A DNA stretch of 64,000 nucleotides. Origin: Copromyces sp. CBS 386.78 (taxonomy: Eukaryota; Ascomycota; Sordariomycetes; Sordariales; Sordariaceae). Of the stretch, positions 13,031-23,240 are shown one piece after another. The notes under the pieces were generated by a model, which ran no database searches, was not told the DNA's origin, and was given only the letters and a program-made list of their open reading frames with translations. Position 1 is the stretch's first letter; each line of letters opens with the position of its first letter. The position numbers and the translations under genes are program-made. Location of the stretch: assembly GCA_030685235.1 (NCBI GenBank), contig MU839224.1, positions 42,730 to 106,729 on the forward strand. Reading direction: 5' to 3'.

Positions 13031-14229
13031 AAATAAAATTTCTATAATTATAATATAAGAAATTCTAAATTCTAAGAAATCACTTTAATGCTTTTTAAGC
13101 TTCGCTAATTTCTACTATCGTTTTATTAAATATTTTTCTATTATCGCCGGCCCGTTATACAAATTAACTAAAAAAACGGCGGTATAAAAATAAGAAGAAC
13201 GGTATTAAAAATCTTTTAAAATATTAAAAAAAGCTTTTACGAACGGACCCGTACTTCGGATTTATAATTAGTTAAAATAGACTATTATAAAAACGGATAT
13301 TTCTAATTAAGTATATAAAAGTACGTTATTATAATATAATAATAATAATATCCTTCGTCTTATCGCTTATTTTAATTAGTAGTACTCTTTAGCCGAATAT
13401 AATTATAATATTTATAATAAGGAATTATTCGTTATTATTAAGGCTTTAAAAGAGTAGCGCCCTGAATTCGAAGGGGTATAATAACTATTCGAAGTCCTTA
13501 CGGACTATAAAACTTTAAAAACCTTTACGACTAATAAATAGCTAATTCCCTACTATATATAGTAATCTTATTTCCTTTCCCGGTTCAATTTTATAATTAA
13601 ATACCGACCGGGTTCGTTATAAGTACGCCTTAACGCTTTAAATAAGAAATTAAAAAACTTACCTAAAGACAAGGCCGACGAACGGTTATTAATTAGAAAT
13701 AAGGTTTTATTCGATTATAATATCTTCGTAAATAGAACTTTTATTCTAAAGAACGGAAAAGAAGTTATTAATATTAGAACCGAATATATTTACGATTTAG
13801 AGGTAATAAATAATAAATTTATAAATAATTTAATTATAAAAAGTTATAAGAAATTAGTATTTTTATAAGATTTATTCGCTTACTTATCGGACCCCGGTCG
13901 CTATACGTAATTTAAAGAAGTAAAGGATTATTTAAAGAAAATATCTTTCGCTAAATATAAGGTAATATAGGAACGAATATACTTTCGAAGTACTATTATT
14001 ATCGATTCTAACGATACCGAATTTTAATTCTAATTCTTCCGCTATATATACGATTCGCCGTCTACTAGTTACCCGGGTTATAAAAAAACTTATTCGTTAT
14101 TCTCTCAATTTTTCTTCTAATTAAGGATATTTAATATTATTAAGGCTTATTATAAGGCCTACTTACCGTATACTAAATCTAAATTATTATAATATTCCCT
14201 TTATAGGTTTTTAAAATTATTAGCAGTAC

Positions 14230-14740
14230 CTTTCGCCCTATAGAAGGATATTTCTATAGATTATATTACCCTTTTAACGCCCTACGTATATTAGGGATAG
14301 GAATTTAAGTACGTAGCCGTCGTCGTTGACCGCTTAATAAAAATACGATACTTTATTCCTATAGTTAGTTTTACGGCCGAGGAATTAGTAAATTAATTTA
14401 TTGAAAGGATTTATAGTATTTATAGCTTATTGGACTTTATTATATTAAATTGCGGCTTTTAATTTATTTTATAATTTTAGAGAGTTCTATCTTCCCGCTT
14501 AGAAGTAGTTTTTAAACCCTCCTCCGTATTCTACTTAATTACTAATGGTTAAATAGAATATATTAATATAAAAATAGAGAAATATTTTCGTTTTTATATT
14601 AATTAGGCGTAGGACGACTAGGTAAATTAATTTTTAATTGCGGAATTTACTAATAATAATTTAATTTCTAAAATAACGGAAATATTTCCTTTCTTTACTA
14701 ATTACGGTTTCTACCCTCGGATAAGTATTAAATTAGCGAG
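14230..14740 (+). pseudogene. Integrase relic of element B
   Basis: The frame shows ISIDYI (14253-14270), VAVVVDRLIKIRYFIP near 14317, TAEELV, ILNCGF near 14442, FKPSSVFYLITNG and FFTNYGFYPR. These follow the Ty3/gypsy integrase core and its C-terminal block closely. The first catalytic Asp (14259) is kept. The second, at 14448-14450, reads Asn where ISD is expected. Confidence 0.85.
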
Positions 14741-15588
14741 GCTATATCTACTAAACCTATTAATTTAATAGCAAATAGAATATTTCAAAGTTAATAAAAT
14801 AGCCGACCGTTTTAAAAAGGTACTAAAATATATTATAGACCAAGTAAAGTAAATTTAATAATAGTACGAAATTAATACTAATATTCGACGAACGGATATT
14901 CCGAAATATAAAGCGGGAGATAAGGTCTTACTTAATACGGAAAACTTTAATACTGGCCGCCTGTACGTAAAATTTACTCCCCTTTATAAGGGCCCGTTCG
15001 AAATTATTAAAGCGGATAGTTATAGAATTATATTTAAATTCCCCGTCAATATAAAGTATAGCCCGACTTTTTACGTTAGCAAAATTAAACCGTAAGCCGA
15101 AGTAAATATTCCGGGATAGTTGGAAGTATAAAGGGACGTTTATATAAATTAAAGTCGTAATATAAGAAGGATTAATAACGAAGAAGACTTAGTAAAATAG
15201 GATTTCATTAAAATTAATGGCTGCTACAAAGCGGCTAACGGTCGTTAGGAATATTTCGTCGTTTAAGTACTATTTTATTAACCTTTATAATAGCCGCGTA
15301 CTAATATAATTATATTCCTTAATATAATATAATAATTTTACGAAGTATACCCGGAGGTTCTAATACCCCTAGACTAGTTAGCGGCGGAGCGGAAGCGAAG
15401 GAGGACGCTAGAGGAGGAAGAGCCGGCTATAGAAGCGGAAGTTCCGCTAGCGAAGTATAAAAGGAGGAGGAGGTCGTTACAACTAGCGGCTATAGAAGTT
15501 TTTTACGGATGGATTAAACGTTTAATAGGGTTATTTATTATTTTATATAACTTTAGTTAGCTATATAGCTTCTTTTAGGCAAGGGTAG

Positions 15589-15824
15589 TATTATAGGGTT
15601 AGCTTATATTATATATGCTAGTAATAGTAGCTTTCTAAGATTATTGTCACTATTTCGGTTGATTGGCTGCGGCCTCCCGCTATAGACCCACTGGTTCATA
15701 GCTCGAGTCCTATAAAGGCCTATCTCCCGAGCGCACCTCTATACTTCTCTTCCTTTCCTCTCCTCGTACAATTACGTATATTTACATTTATACCCAACCT
15801 CTCGCCCTCTACCCGTGGTAAGCT
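15589..15824 (+). repeat. 3' LTR of element B
   Basis: Direct copy of the 5' LTR, preceded by a purine-rich tract (GCAAGGGTAG). It starts TATTATAGGG where the 5' copy has TATCACAGGG. The middle 130 bases are almost unmutated in both copies, while the ends carry RIP changes. Confidence 0.8.
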
Positions 15825-15939
15825 ACGTAATAAAGTAAATAAATTTTTCGAAACTATCCGACTTTTTATTAAACGTAAAATACTATTAGTATTATAAATA
15901 TCGATTTATAATATATACCATATAGTTCTAACCTCCTAA

Positions 15940-17913
15940 CCCTTCTAACTTGTACGGGATAGAATTAATATAAATTTCATTATACCTGCGTCTGGTGAAA
16001 GAACTCGTCGTAAGCTTTATGACGAATGACCCTGCAAAGTCTCCCCAGTTTCTTCAGCTGAATCAGCTGTTCCTTCGAATACCTTTAAAGTAGGAAGTAG
16101 GGGGTTATATAAAATAATTTTAATTAACTTGCCTAAATAATAATAATAGTATTTATATACTTTAGCTTCTTTCCTACTAATTAGGATTCCTACTTTCTAG
16201 TATACTAGTAGAACTCTCTATACGCCTACGTATATAAAACGGCGGTATATAATAGTATAATTAATAGTATTTAATAACGCGAGTGCGATAATTTCGATTA
16301 TAATATAAATCGAGAACTCTTTCGATTTAAGGATCGTATAAATATTGAATAGTATAATATTTATATACTATCGAAACTAGGTAACTACTTAATTACTTCT
16401 CTCAATAATCATTTCGTTATTTTTACTATTAATAATAAATCCCGCTCTTTTTAACTACCCTACCGAAATAAAGTTTATCGGGGTATTCTTAACGAAAATA
16501 ATATTGTATAAGAGGAAATTAATTTTCTAATTATTTAAATAAATATAAGTCAATATAACTTTACCTTTATATATTAATTATATTTTACTTCTATTTATAG
16601 TACTAAAGGATATTATGTTATCGAATTTATTAATAAATAAGAACTACTTTTCATCGTTAAAAAAATAATTGGAAGTACCCGTATCTAAGTAAACTTAATT
16701 TCTATTATCTCCTAATAATACTATTAAAACTAAGCTGTCTATAATTTCAATCAAATTATCCTCGTAATTATCGCAATTAATAATAGCTATTAGAGAGAAG
16801 TAAATATCGTCGTCATAGGCTAAATTCGCCGCTCCTCCTACCGGGGCAATATCGAATAAAAGTACTATTTTATTCGCCTAGGGGTTAACAGACGAATTAT
16901 TTCTTAGTATTTTAAAATTAAATTCTAGGTATAATTTGTAGTATATTATATCGCCTCTAAGGTAGTAATGACCGCAAAGTTCGTAATAAAGGTTAATAAT
17001 TCTACCGTTATATATACGGCCGTACCTAGGGTCTAAACACTTAATTCCAATAATTATCGAAGAGGAAAAAAGTTATATAGTAGTAAATATAAATAACTTC
17101 TTATTAACAGCCAAATAGGCATTAAATTATTACCTATCTACCAACTTTATAACCTTATTAAAAATACCTTAGTAATCTAACAAACCCAAATCTATTAAAT
17201 TACGCTACTTCTCAACCTAATATTTATTATAAAATTCTAAACCTTTAAATAAAATAGTTAATCTAATATATTCGTCTATAGTAATATTTATACTTTTAAT
17301 CGTCGTTTAGAACTAATTATATTAGGTAAAATATATTTATAGATTATTATAATACTCTTAATCCATATTATAAAATTCCTTAACTATATCTCCCTCATTA
17401 AATTCTAATATAGCCGGTATAATTTATTTAAATAATTATTATAGGGTAAAAGGTTCTTTATCTGAAAATTTATCGAAGGTATAGCCGTAAGTATAAAATT
17501 TTAATATAACGGGTTTAATATAATTGCGAAGGATAGTGTATATTTAAAAGCGTCTTTATCGGAATATTTCTTTAGCGTCGTCTATTGTAAATATATAGAT
17601 TTTGAAATTAATTCGTAGGAAGTCAAGTAATGTATAATAATTTATTATTATCGCGACCTTAGATTTCTACTCCTCCCAGTTCTAATATCTTTATAATTAT
17701 TAAATCTGACCGATATGAAACTTAATAGATTAAATTATTTTTATTATTATAAATTTCAGTAACTATCCATTTAATATTTAGGGACTCGCTATCGGGGTTA
17801 TACCTAGCGGGGGAAGGCGTAGTAGAGGGTTCGCTATAATACAGTTCTCTAAGTACTCGTTCAATAGATTAAGTATAAATAGGTTATTAAAGGAGAGGAA
17901 ATTTTTCGAAGAA
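15940..17913 (-). mobile_element. Element C: Ty1/copia gag-protease fragment, RIP-degraded
   Basis: On the - strand the frame reads VYLDTGTSNYF at 16694-16662. This is the aspartic protease box of Ty1/copia Pol (W/Y-x-L/D-S/T-G-A-S/T), with the catalytic Asp kept. It is followed at about 16490-16400 by NFISVG-LKRAGFIINSKN, the copia block usually written 'NLxSVxxLxxxGF' just upstream of the integrase zinc finger. Sequence to the right (16900-17900) would be gag. No reverse transcriptase or LTR is seen, so it is truncated at both ends. A patch at about 15955-16095 is unmutated. Confidence 0.65.
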
Positions 17914-17972
17914 GGGGGGGGGGGGGGGGGGGGGGGGTTTTTTTTTTTTTTTTTTTTATTTTTTTTTTTTTT

Positions 17973-18004
<32 letters not shown>

Positions 18005-18052
18005 TTTATTTTTNNNNNNNNNNCCGCCCGCCCCCCCCCCCCGCCCCCGCGA
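17914..18052. other. Homopolymer tracts and 10-N assembly gap
   Basis: 24 Gs (17914-17937) run into about 75 mostly T bases, then Ns at 18014-18023, then a C-rich run. The gap and the homopolymers mark a low-quality join between contigs, so the true distance and even the adjacency of the two sides cannot be trusted. Confidence 0.9.
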
Positions 18053-18149
18053 AGTTGTAGAGATCTTTAAAGATAGTTATCGAATTCTGTATCAGCTGTC
18101 GAGTTCTATGTTAGTTTGGTTAAATCGTTTAAAATATATAAAGTGAAGT

Positions 18150-18415
18150 AATTTAATTTAAATATAACGAAAGGTCAGAGAAGCGAAGTAGTCTAGTTCG
18201 ATTACAACGAGGAGTACGCCCTAATCTAATTTAATTATAGCGGGGAGGATTAATTGCGCCTTAATTTAATTTAATTACGGCGGGGAAGATTAATTACGTA
18301 GTAATCTAACTTAACTACAAAGAAAGGTCAGTAATACGTTTCGATCTAATTTAATCGGAACGAAAAATACGCTTCGATTTAATTTAATCGTAACGAAGGG
18401 TCGGTCGTCGTTGTA
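18150..18415. repeat. Degenerate 40-bp tandem repeat beside the gene island
   Basis: Copies begin at 18222, 18262 and 18302, each 40 bases and each starting TAATYTAAYTTAAYTA. They are followed by two shorter related units at 18342 (33 bases) and 18375. Weaker related units lie at about 18150-18221. C/T and G/A differences between copies suggest light RIP. Confidence 0.7.
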
Positions 18416-18600
18416 AACGAAGATATGATAACTTCTAGAAGGCGCTATAAACGTTACGGAAAGCGTAACAGTATTCAAATGAGTGCGCTTTGCGCGAGAG
18501 GGCTTATAACCTCTTAGACCACAGGGATAAAGAAGGCGAGAGAGAGAAGGATATTATATTGAAGAAGGAAATAGAGCTACGAACGATCGCGGGGAAAAAC

Positions 18601-19428
18601 CTAGCTAAGTATAGAGGTGGTGCTAGGAAGAAGTGGGCCTGACCGTGAGCCGGCTGGGCACAAGAAATCATTAATACAGTAATGGATGTCGTAGAAGCCA
18701 GGAGCCATCCAGAGCCCAAACATATAGCACCGATTCATCACCGCCCCTCCCCATTTCTCTTCCGCAATATGACAACGGCAACCATCAAGCGCCCCGTACA
18801 TGTACTTGAAGCAGTCCTCCTCGTCGTGCATCCACTCGCACCCATCCTCGACGTACAGGGTCCATTCTAACCAGTACAAACCCATGTCGTCGGGATGATA
18901 CTGATGGTCGTTGTATCTGCTGTCCTGGGGCGGCGTTGGGATACGGAGCTTCACAGAGAGCGGGCCCCTGAGCACCTTGCCATGAAGCGGACTCGCGGGC
19001 CCGCAGAACCGGTCCATCTGCGCGATGGCGTCTTTGCGGCGAAATGACACCAGATTACGGTCCCAGTAGTCCGCACACCACTTTTGGTTCTCATGAGGCA
19101 TGCCCTGTTGGTGGCCGGGCTCCATATAGGCTCTCAGCGCTTTGCCGTCGAAATTGCCGGCGTGGTCAAAAATGAAGTTGTCATAACCTAGCGAGAGCTG
19201 ACTCCAGCCCGCGGCCCTGAGCTCGGCGGCAAAGTCCGTCATGTTGAGAGCCTGGAGGACACTGACATCTGCGGACATGGTTGTGGGAATCTGCCGGGGT
19301 TTTGGGGACGTCTCCCACGAATGCGCTCTGCAACCGAGTGCCTCGGCTTGCGCAACGATTGGGAAGAGGGCTACCAGCAACGCCAGGAGGACGGCTGCGA
19401 GGTTGGCCATGGCTCTGAACGACATCAT
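18601..19428 (-). CDS. Secreted cysteine-rich protein, unknown function (275 aa)
   Basis: Single exon with an ATG at 19428 (two in-frame ATGs in a row). Residues 1-28 form a clear signal peptide: a short basic start, a Leu/Ala/Val-rich core and a likely cut after AQA. The mature part has ten Cys, several in the C-terminal half (GCEW, DCFK, GCRCH, NRCYM), many Trp and Tyr, and no membrane segment, so an extracellular disulfide-bonded domain is likely. I do not recognise the family. It is the first gene next to the left RIP block, a common place for fast-evolving secreted proteins. A function in host or microbe interaction would be speculation. The last 15 residues are low in complexity and could be altered by an unseen intron. 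Confidence 0.75.
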   Translation of the reverse strand: MMSFRAMANLAAVLLALLVALFPIVAQAEALGCRAHSWETSPKPRQIPTTMSADVSVLQALNMTDFAAELRAAGWSQLSLGYDNFIFDHAGNFDGKALRAYMEPGHQQGMPHENQKWCADYWDRNLVSFRRKDAIAQMDRFCGPASPLHGKVLRGPLSVKLRIPTPPQDSRYNDHQYHPDDMGLYWLEWTLYVEDGCEWMHDEEDCFKYMYGALDGCRCHIAEEKWGGAVMNRCYMFGLWMAPGFYDIHYCINDFLCPAGSRSGPLLPSTTSILS

Positions 19429-20616
19429 TGTATCGTAATGATATCGTTGTAGACGGTACTAGGCTGATGTTCTTCGCTTCAAAGGTTAGATTTGGAGGCA
19501 CGTTGCCAGATGGGTAAAAGGTATCATCAAACCTTTGGTGGATTTTCGTCGGGAACCCGGACCTGTTTGATTTGCAAAGCCGCAAGTTTGGGTGCTGGGT
19601 TCCAGTTAGTTTGACTGCTTGGGATTGACGATCACGGTGTCCGGTTTAGAGGACTGGGTTGAGTTGTCCGTGGTAGACCTGGAATCACCAGAGAGGATGG
19701 TGTAGCGAATGCAATTGGGAAGCAACTCGCTGACGACAAGAGCAGGAATGAGTATCAGAAGGGGGGGAAAAGGCCTGTTGTACATGGAAAGAGTGCTAGT
19801 GACATCGGGATACGGCGTTCTGGACGGTAGCCTTGTCGTGGTGTCTGATACCCAGGAAAATACCTCGAGTTTCGCATTGCACGTATAGGAAAACGTAGGA
19901 TGCTGGTAGGTTTCAACCATAGAGATGGACGGAGAGGAACAAGGACAAGGGCGCAGATGAGGGTGATGAAGGTGCTTGGAGAAATTGAAGCTCGGGTAGA
20001 GTTTGTTTAAGAAACAGAGACTTACCGATGACTGGACCTTGGTAATCTAGGGAAGAAAAGAGTGAGAGGGCTGGTAGATGAAGCGTTGAAGAAAAAGAAC
20101 ACAAGGGAGGGAAAAGTTTAAGTGTCAATAGTAAGTTAACTGTAAGGGGTGATTGATTCTAAGTTGGAGGAAAAGAGATGGATGGTGGATGGGTGAGAAA
20201 ATGAATCAGGGAGAATGGAGGAGGAAAGCCAGAACTTTATAGCTCTGAAGAACACCGCACACATGTCCATACGAGGAAAGTGCCAGGAGGCAGGATGCAC
20301 GTTCAAATGAATGCCAGTAACAAGTACAGATAGGAAACGTCACCATTTGGAAGGACCGGGAAAAACCCAGCTTTGTGAAGGCGATTTCCATCATGTGGAA
20401 GGTGCTAATCAGCACGAGACACAGCACTGTGAGATTGTGTGCAAGCTGCTCCGGACTTCGTCGCAGCCGCGATACATAACCAGCGACGCGAGTACTAGGT
20501 AGCCTTCAGAACCAGATTATGCGAACAACGTGCAGTCGGGTGCAGTGGCAAAGCCCAGATAGGTAGCAACAATCTGATCAGTTCGATTCTCAAGAAATCC
20601 TCCCTCTCCCTACCAT
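19429..20616. other. Intergenic region, no supported gene
   Basis: Upstream region of the secreted-protein gene and downstream region of the Lys-rich protein gene. Short frames exist on both strands (for example 104 codons at 19606-19920, - strand), but none shows a domain, splice structure or convincing composition. The - strand promoter of the secreted protein should lie in its left part. Confidence 0.5.
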
Positions 20617-21768
20617 CTATTCTGACTCTTCACCATCACCACCGCCGCCATTCTCTGTCTCCTCCTTCCCATCAACTGGCACTCCCCCCCCACCGGCCTC
20701 ACCAGCCTCACCCTCACCCTGCGCAGCTGCCTTTCTCCTGTTCTTCTTCTTGTTCTTCTTCCTTTTCCTGTTCTCGTTTTCCTTCTTTTTCTTGGCGGCT
20801 GCTGCTGCTGCTGCTGCCTGTTGAGATTGCCCAGCAGCTGCAGTGCCAGCTGTACCAGGTTCGTCTTCTGACTTGGAAGTGTCTTCTGTTGGCAGAGTAG
20901 TCGTTATGGCTGTCGTCGGCCTTGTTTCCTGCACTGCGCTTGCGTCTGGTTTATGCTGGTCGTCTGTTGTTGCTTTGTCCACATGAGCTGGTTTTCCTCC
21001 CTCCTTATCCTGAGCCTGTCCATCTTTCACCGCCTTGATGGCATCCGCCACCGCCTTGTTCTCACCCAGCATTGACCCAGCTCCAGCCGCAGAAACAGGC
21101 ACAGGCACAGCACCCCTCCCCTTCCCTGCTGCATCCTTCACGGCCTTCCCCCGTTCCAAGTCCGCTGCAGGAACAACACCTCCAACACCCCTCCTCTTCC
21201 CCCTAATAGCCCCCGCCCTACCCACCTCCTCCTCACTCTCACTCTCCTCCACCTTCTTCCTCTTCAAACCACCTTCCTGCCCCTGCTGCTGCTTTCCTTG
21301 CTGTCCAGGCTGCCACTTCAACCCCATCTTCCTCCTCAACTCCCTCTCCTCCTTCGAGCCACCTCCTCCAGCAAGTTTGTCAAAGCCGTTCTCCGACTTG
21401 GGAGGAACCCAACCTAATCCAGCATTGGGTGGTTGATTGAGTATCGACCTTATCTCCTCTTCATGATCCGGCACCCTGCGCTGCTTTTCCTCATCCTCGT
21501 CTCCTTCCTTCTCTTGGTCTGCGGAAGGGGTCGTTGATCCGGACTTTTGCTGGAGGAGGGTTGAGAAACCTCCTGATTTGGGCTTGTTGCTCGCGGTAGT
21601 GGTGGAAGTGCTGGCGGTTGACGAAGGGCGATGCTTGGAAAGAGAAGCCAACAGTCCGCGGTGCTTGGACATGGAGAGGGAAATGGAGTTGAGGACTTGG
21701 TTGAGGTCCGGGGCGACGGGGGGTTTGCCGGTGGCCCCCTTTGTGGTGCTGTTTAGGGGTTTGGACAT
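20617..21768 (-). CDS. Lys/Glu-rich intrinsically disordered nuclear-type protein (383 aa)
   Basis: Single exon with an ATG at 21768. The N-terminal 60 residues (NQVLNSISLSMSKHRGLLAS) and a short conserved-looking block (EEIRSILNQPPNAGLGWVPP, about 104-123) are the only ordered-looking parts, followed by a KEERELRRKMGLKW helix. The rest is Gly/Ala/Lys/Glu-rich. A poly-Ala tract (nine residues) leads straight into a Lys/Arg/Asn-rich block (KKKKENENRKRKKNKKKNRR) that would serve as a nuclear or nucleolar signal. The layout fits the fungal family DUF3245, but that match is from memory and unverified. A nuclear or ribosome-biogenesis role is only inferred from composition. Confidence 0.72.
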   Translation of the reverse strand: MSKPLNSTTKGATGKPPVAPDLNQVLNSISLSMSKHRGLLASLSKHRPSSTASTSTTTASNKPKSGGFSTLLQQKSGSTTPSADQEKEGDEDEEKQRRVPDHEEEIRSILNQPPNAGLGWVPPKSENGFDKLAGGGGSKEERELRRKMGLKWQPGQQGKQQQGQEGGLKRKKVEESESEEEVGRAGAIRGKRRGVGGVVPAADLERGKAVKDAAGKGRGAVPVPVSAAGAGSMLGENKAVADAIKAVKDGQAQDKEGGKPAHVDKATTDDQHKPDASAVQETRPTTAITTTLPTEDTSKSEDEPGTAGTAAAGQSQQAAAAAAAAKKKKENENRKRKKNKKKNRRKAAAQGEGEAGEAGGGGVPVDGKEETENGGGGDGEESE

Positions 21769-23240
21769 TTCGAGATGGGTGAGCGCGAGTGTCAGGTGCT
21801 GCTTGGATTTTGGGTGGTTGATGATGCGCGCTTGGTGGTGGTGGTGATGGATGCTGCACCTGGGGTTGAGTATGATTGAAATTTGAGTTTTGCCGATGGC
21901 GGTGTATTTCCCAGCCGCGGTCCTTCCGGACGGTGTGAAAGTTGAGGTGAAAAACTGACAGTGAAAACGAGTCGCGAATGCACAAGTCTCACTGAAGTGG
22001 AAAGAACGTCGTCGAACCGCACGATTCCAGGTCTTGGGGCCCGGTTGGAAAGTGAATGCTTATCGGAAATTTCGCTGCTTTATCGAGCTGTGTTGTTTGA
22101 TTGGTTTGTTAACTAGATCCACTAAAGACCGGCACGTCTAGCGGAGCCCGTGGGCCGGCCGCCGAGATGGGACCCGCACGGGACTCTGGCCAGGGCAGTC
22201 GGGGCCGGACGGACATCGAGGTTGGAGACGGCCGAACGAACAAAGTGACGATACCGGCCCGGTTGAGCCCTCTCCCCTCCACCCTTTTTGTTTTTCGATT
22301 CGTTGCGTCATCATACAACTTTCTGGTAAACCGATATCGGCGATTTGTTCGAGAATCTGGAGAGCGCTGCGCCGGGATGCACGCTGCAGGCACGCTGCGG
22401 GAGAAGCCGCTGCCGGTCATCGGTTGTGGGGTTTCCAGCTTCGTTTTAAGGTGCCGCTCCCGGACCCGGCTCATGACTGTCAAGGGGTCCGGGCAGGTAG
22501 ACTTAGACGGTTGATTGTCATCGTCTTGGAAGATGCGGAGGAATTCTCTTGTACGACCTTCTTTACTGATTTATTCTTGATTCGATTAATGTAGCACTAC
22601 ACTACTAGTACATTACACCCGCTCACTGAGAGAGCTCTCCTGGTCAGGGTTGGTGATGGTGCATGGTGGTAAGTAGCTTCTACCTATTCCACCCTCACTG
22701 TGACTGCCGATTCTTGTTTTTGAAAAAGATAACACCACGCCCAGCCATACCGTCTCCATCCATTTCACCATTTCACCATTTCACACCATGCCGCCCTCGA
22801 CCCCACCTGAACGATGCAACGAGAACAGATAAAGAACATATAGAATATAGCTGTCAAGGAAAACTTTATGAAAAAGATGAGCCACGCAAGTATTAGGTCG
22901 GTTTAGTGTAGGTTGTAGGTATCCAATTACTATCCAACGGCATCTCCTGGATCCACCGCGAGGAAAAGGAACACGATAATCTAGCAAAAGGAAAACATTG
23001 CAAGGAAAATGATATTGGTACGATCAGTTTCGTATGTGTTTTGGAAATGTGAAAGCCATTTCGATTAATGATAATGGGAGGGGGATCATGTGTGGTAGTC
23101 ATGGTGGTTTATCGAACGCTCTTGATTTGGTTGAAATATTTTCCAATCTCAACATGCTGACGAAAGCGTGTACCCTGATACGTGTGATTTGGATGGTTTT
23201 GTGCAGACAGAGCTTGATGTCTCAATGTGTTTGGACATGC
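21769..23240. other. Intergenic region between the Lys-rich protein and the Sfl1-type gene
   Basis: Holds the - strand promoter of the Lys-rich protein gene (right of 21769) and the 3' flank of the transcription-factor gene (left of 23240). 22100-22500 is GC-rich with overlapping frames on both strands that look like composition effects. No conserved domain, RNA gene or repeat was seen. Confidence 0.5.

Larger units (their letters stand above)
8691..15824 (+). mobile_element. Element B: complete RIP-degraded Ty3/gypsy LTR retrotransposon
   Basis: Two direct LTRs flank about 6.7 kb of AT-rich sequence, with boundaries accurate to roughly 10 bases. In + orientation it holds a gag zinc-knuckle relic (10607-10648), reverse transcriptase with a mutated active site (12849-12860), RNase H and integrase (about 14230-14740). 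The order protease-RT-RNase H-integrase places it in Ty3/gypsy. All frames are full of stops. A 13-C run at 9033-9045 lies in the 5' leader. Confidence 0.88.

Noticed and set aside
18504..18719. - strand 71-codon frame downstream of the secreted protein
   Set aside because: Overlaps the secreted-protein gene in another frame and shows no splice sites linking it.
21491..21985. Frame starting MCIRDS, resembling translated sequencing-adapter junk
   Set aside because: The DNA does not match the adapter, the codon used as start is TTG, and the frame is a shadow of the Lys-rich protein gene and its promoter.
22109..22514. Overlapping frames of 115-124 codons on both strands
   Set aside because: Arg-rich on both strands, no domain, no splice sites; best explained by GC content of an intergenic region.
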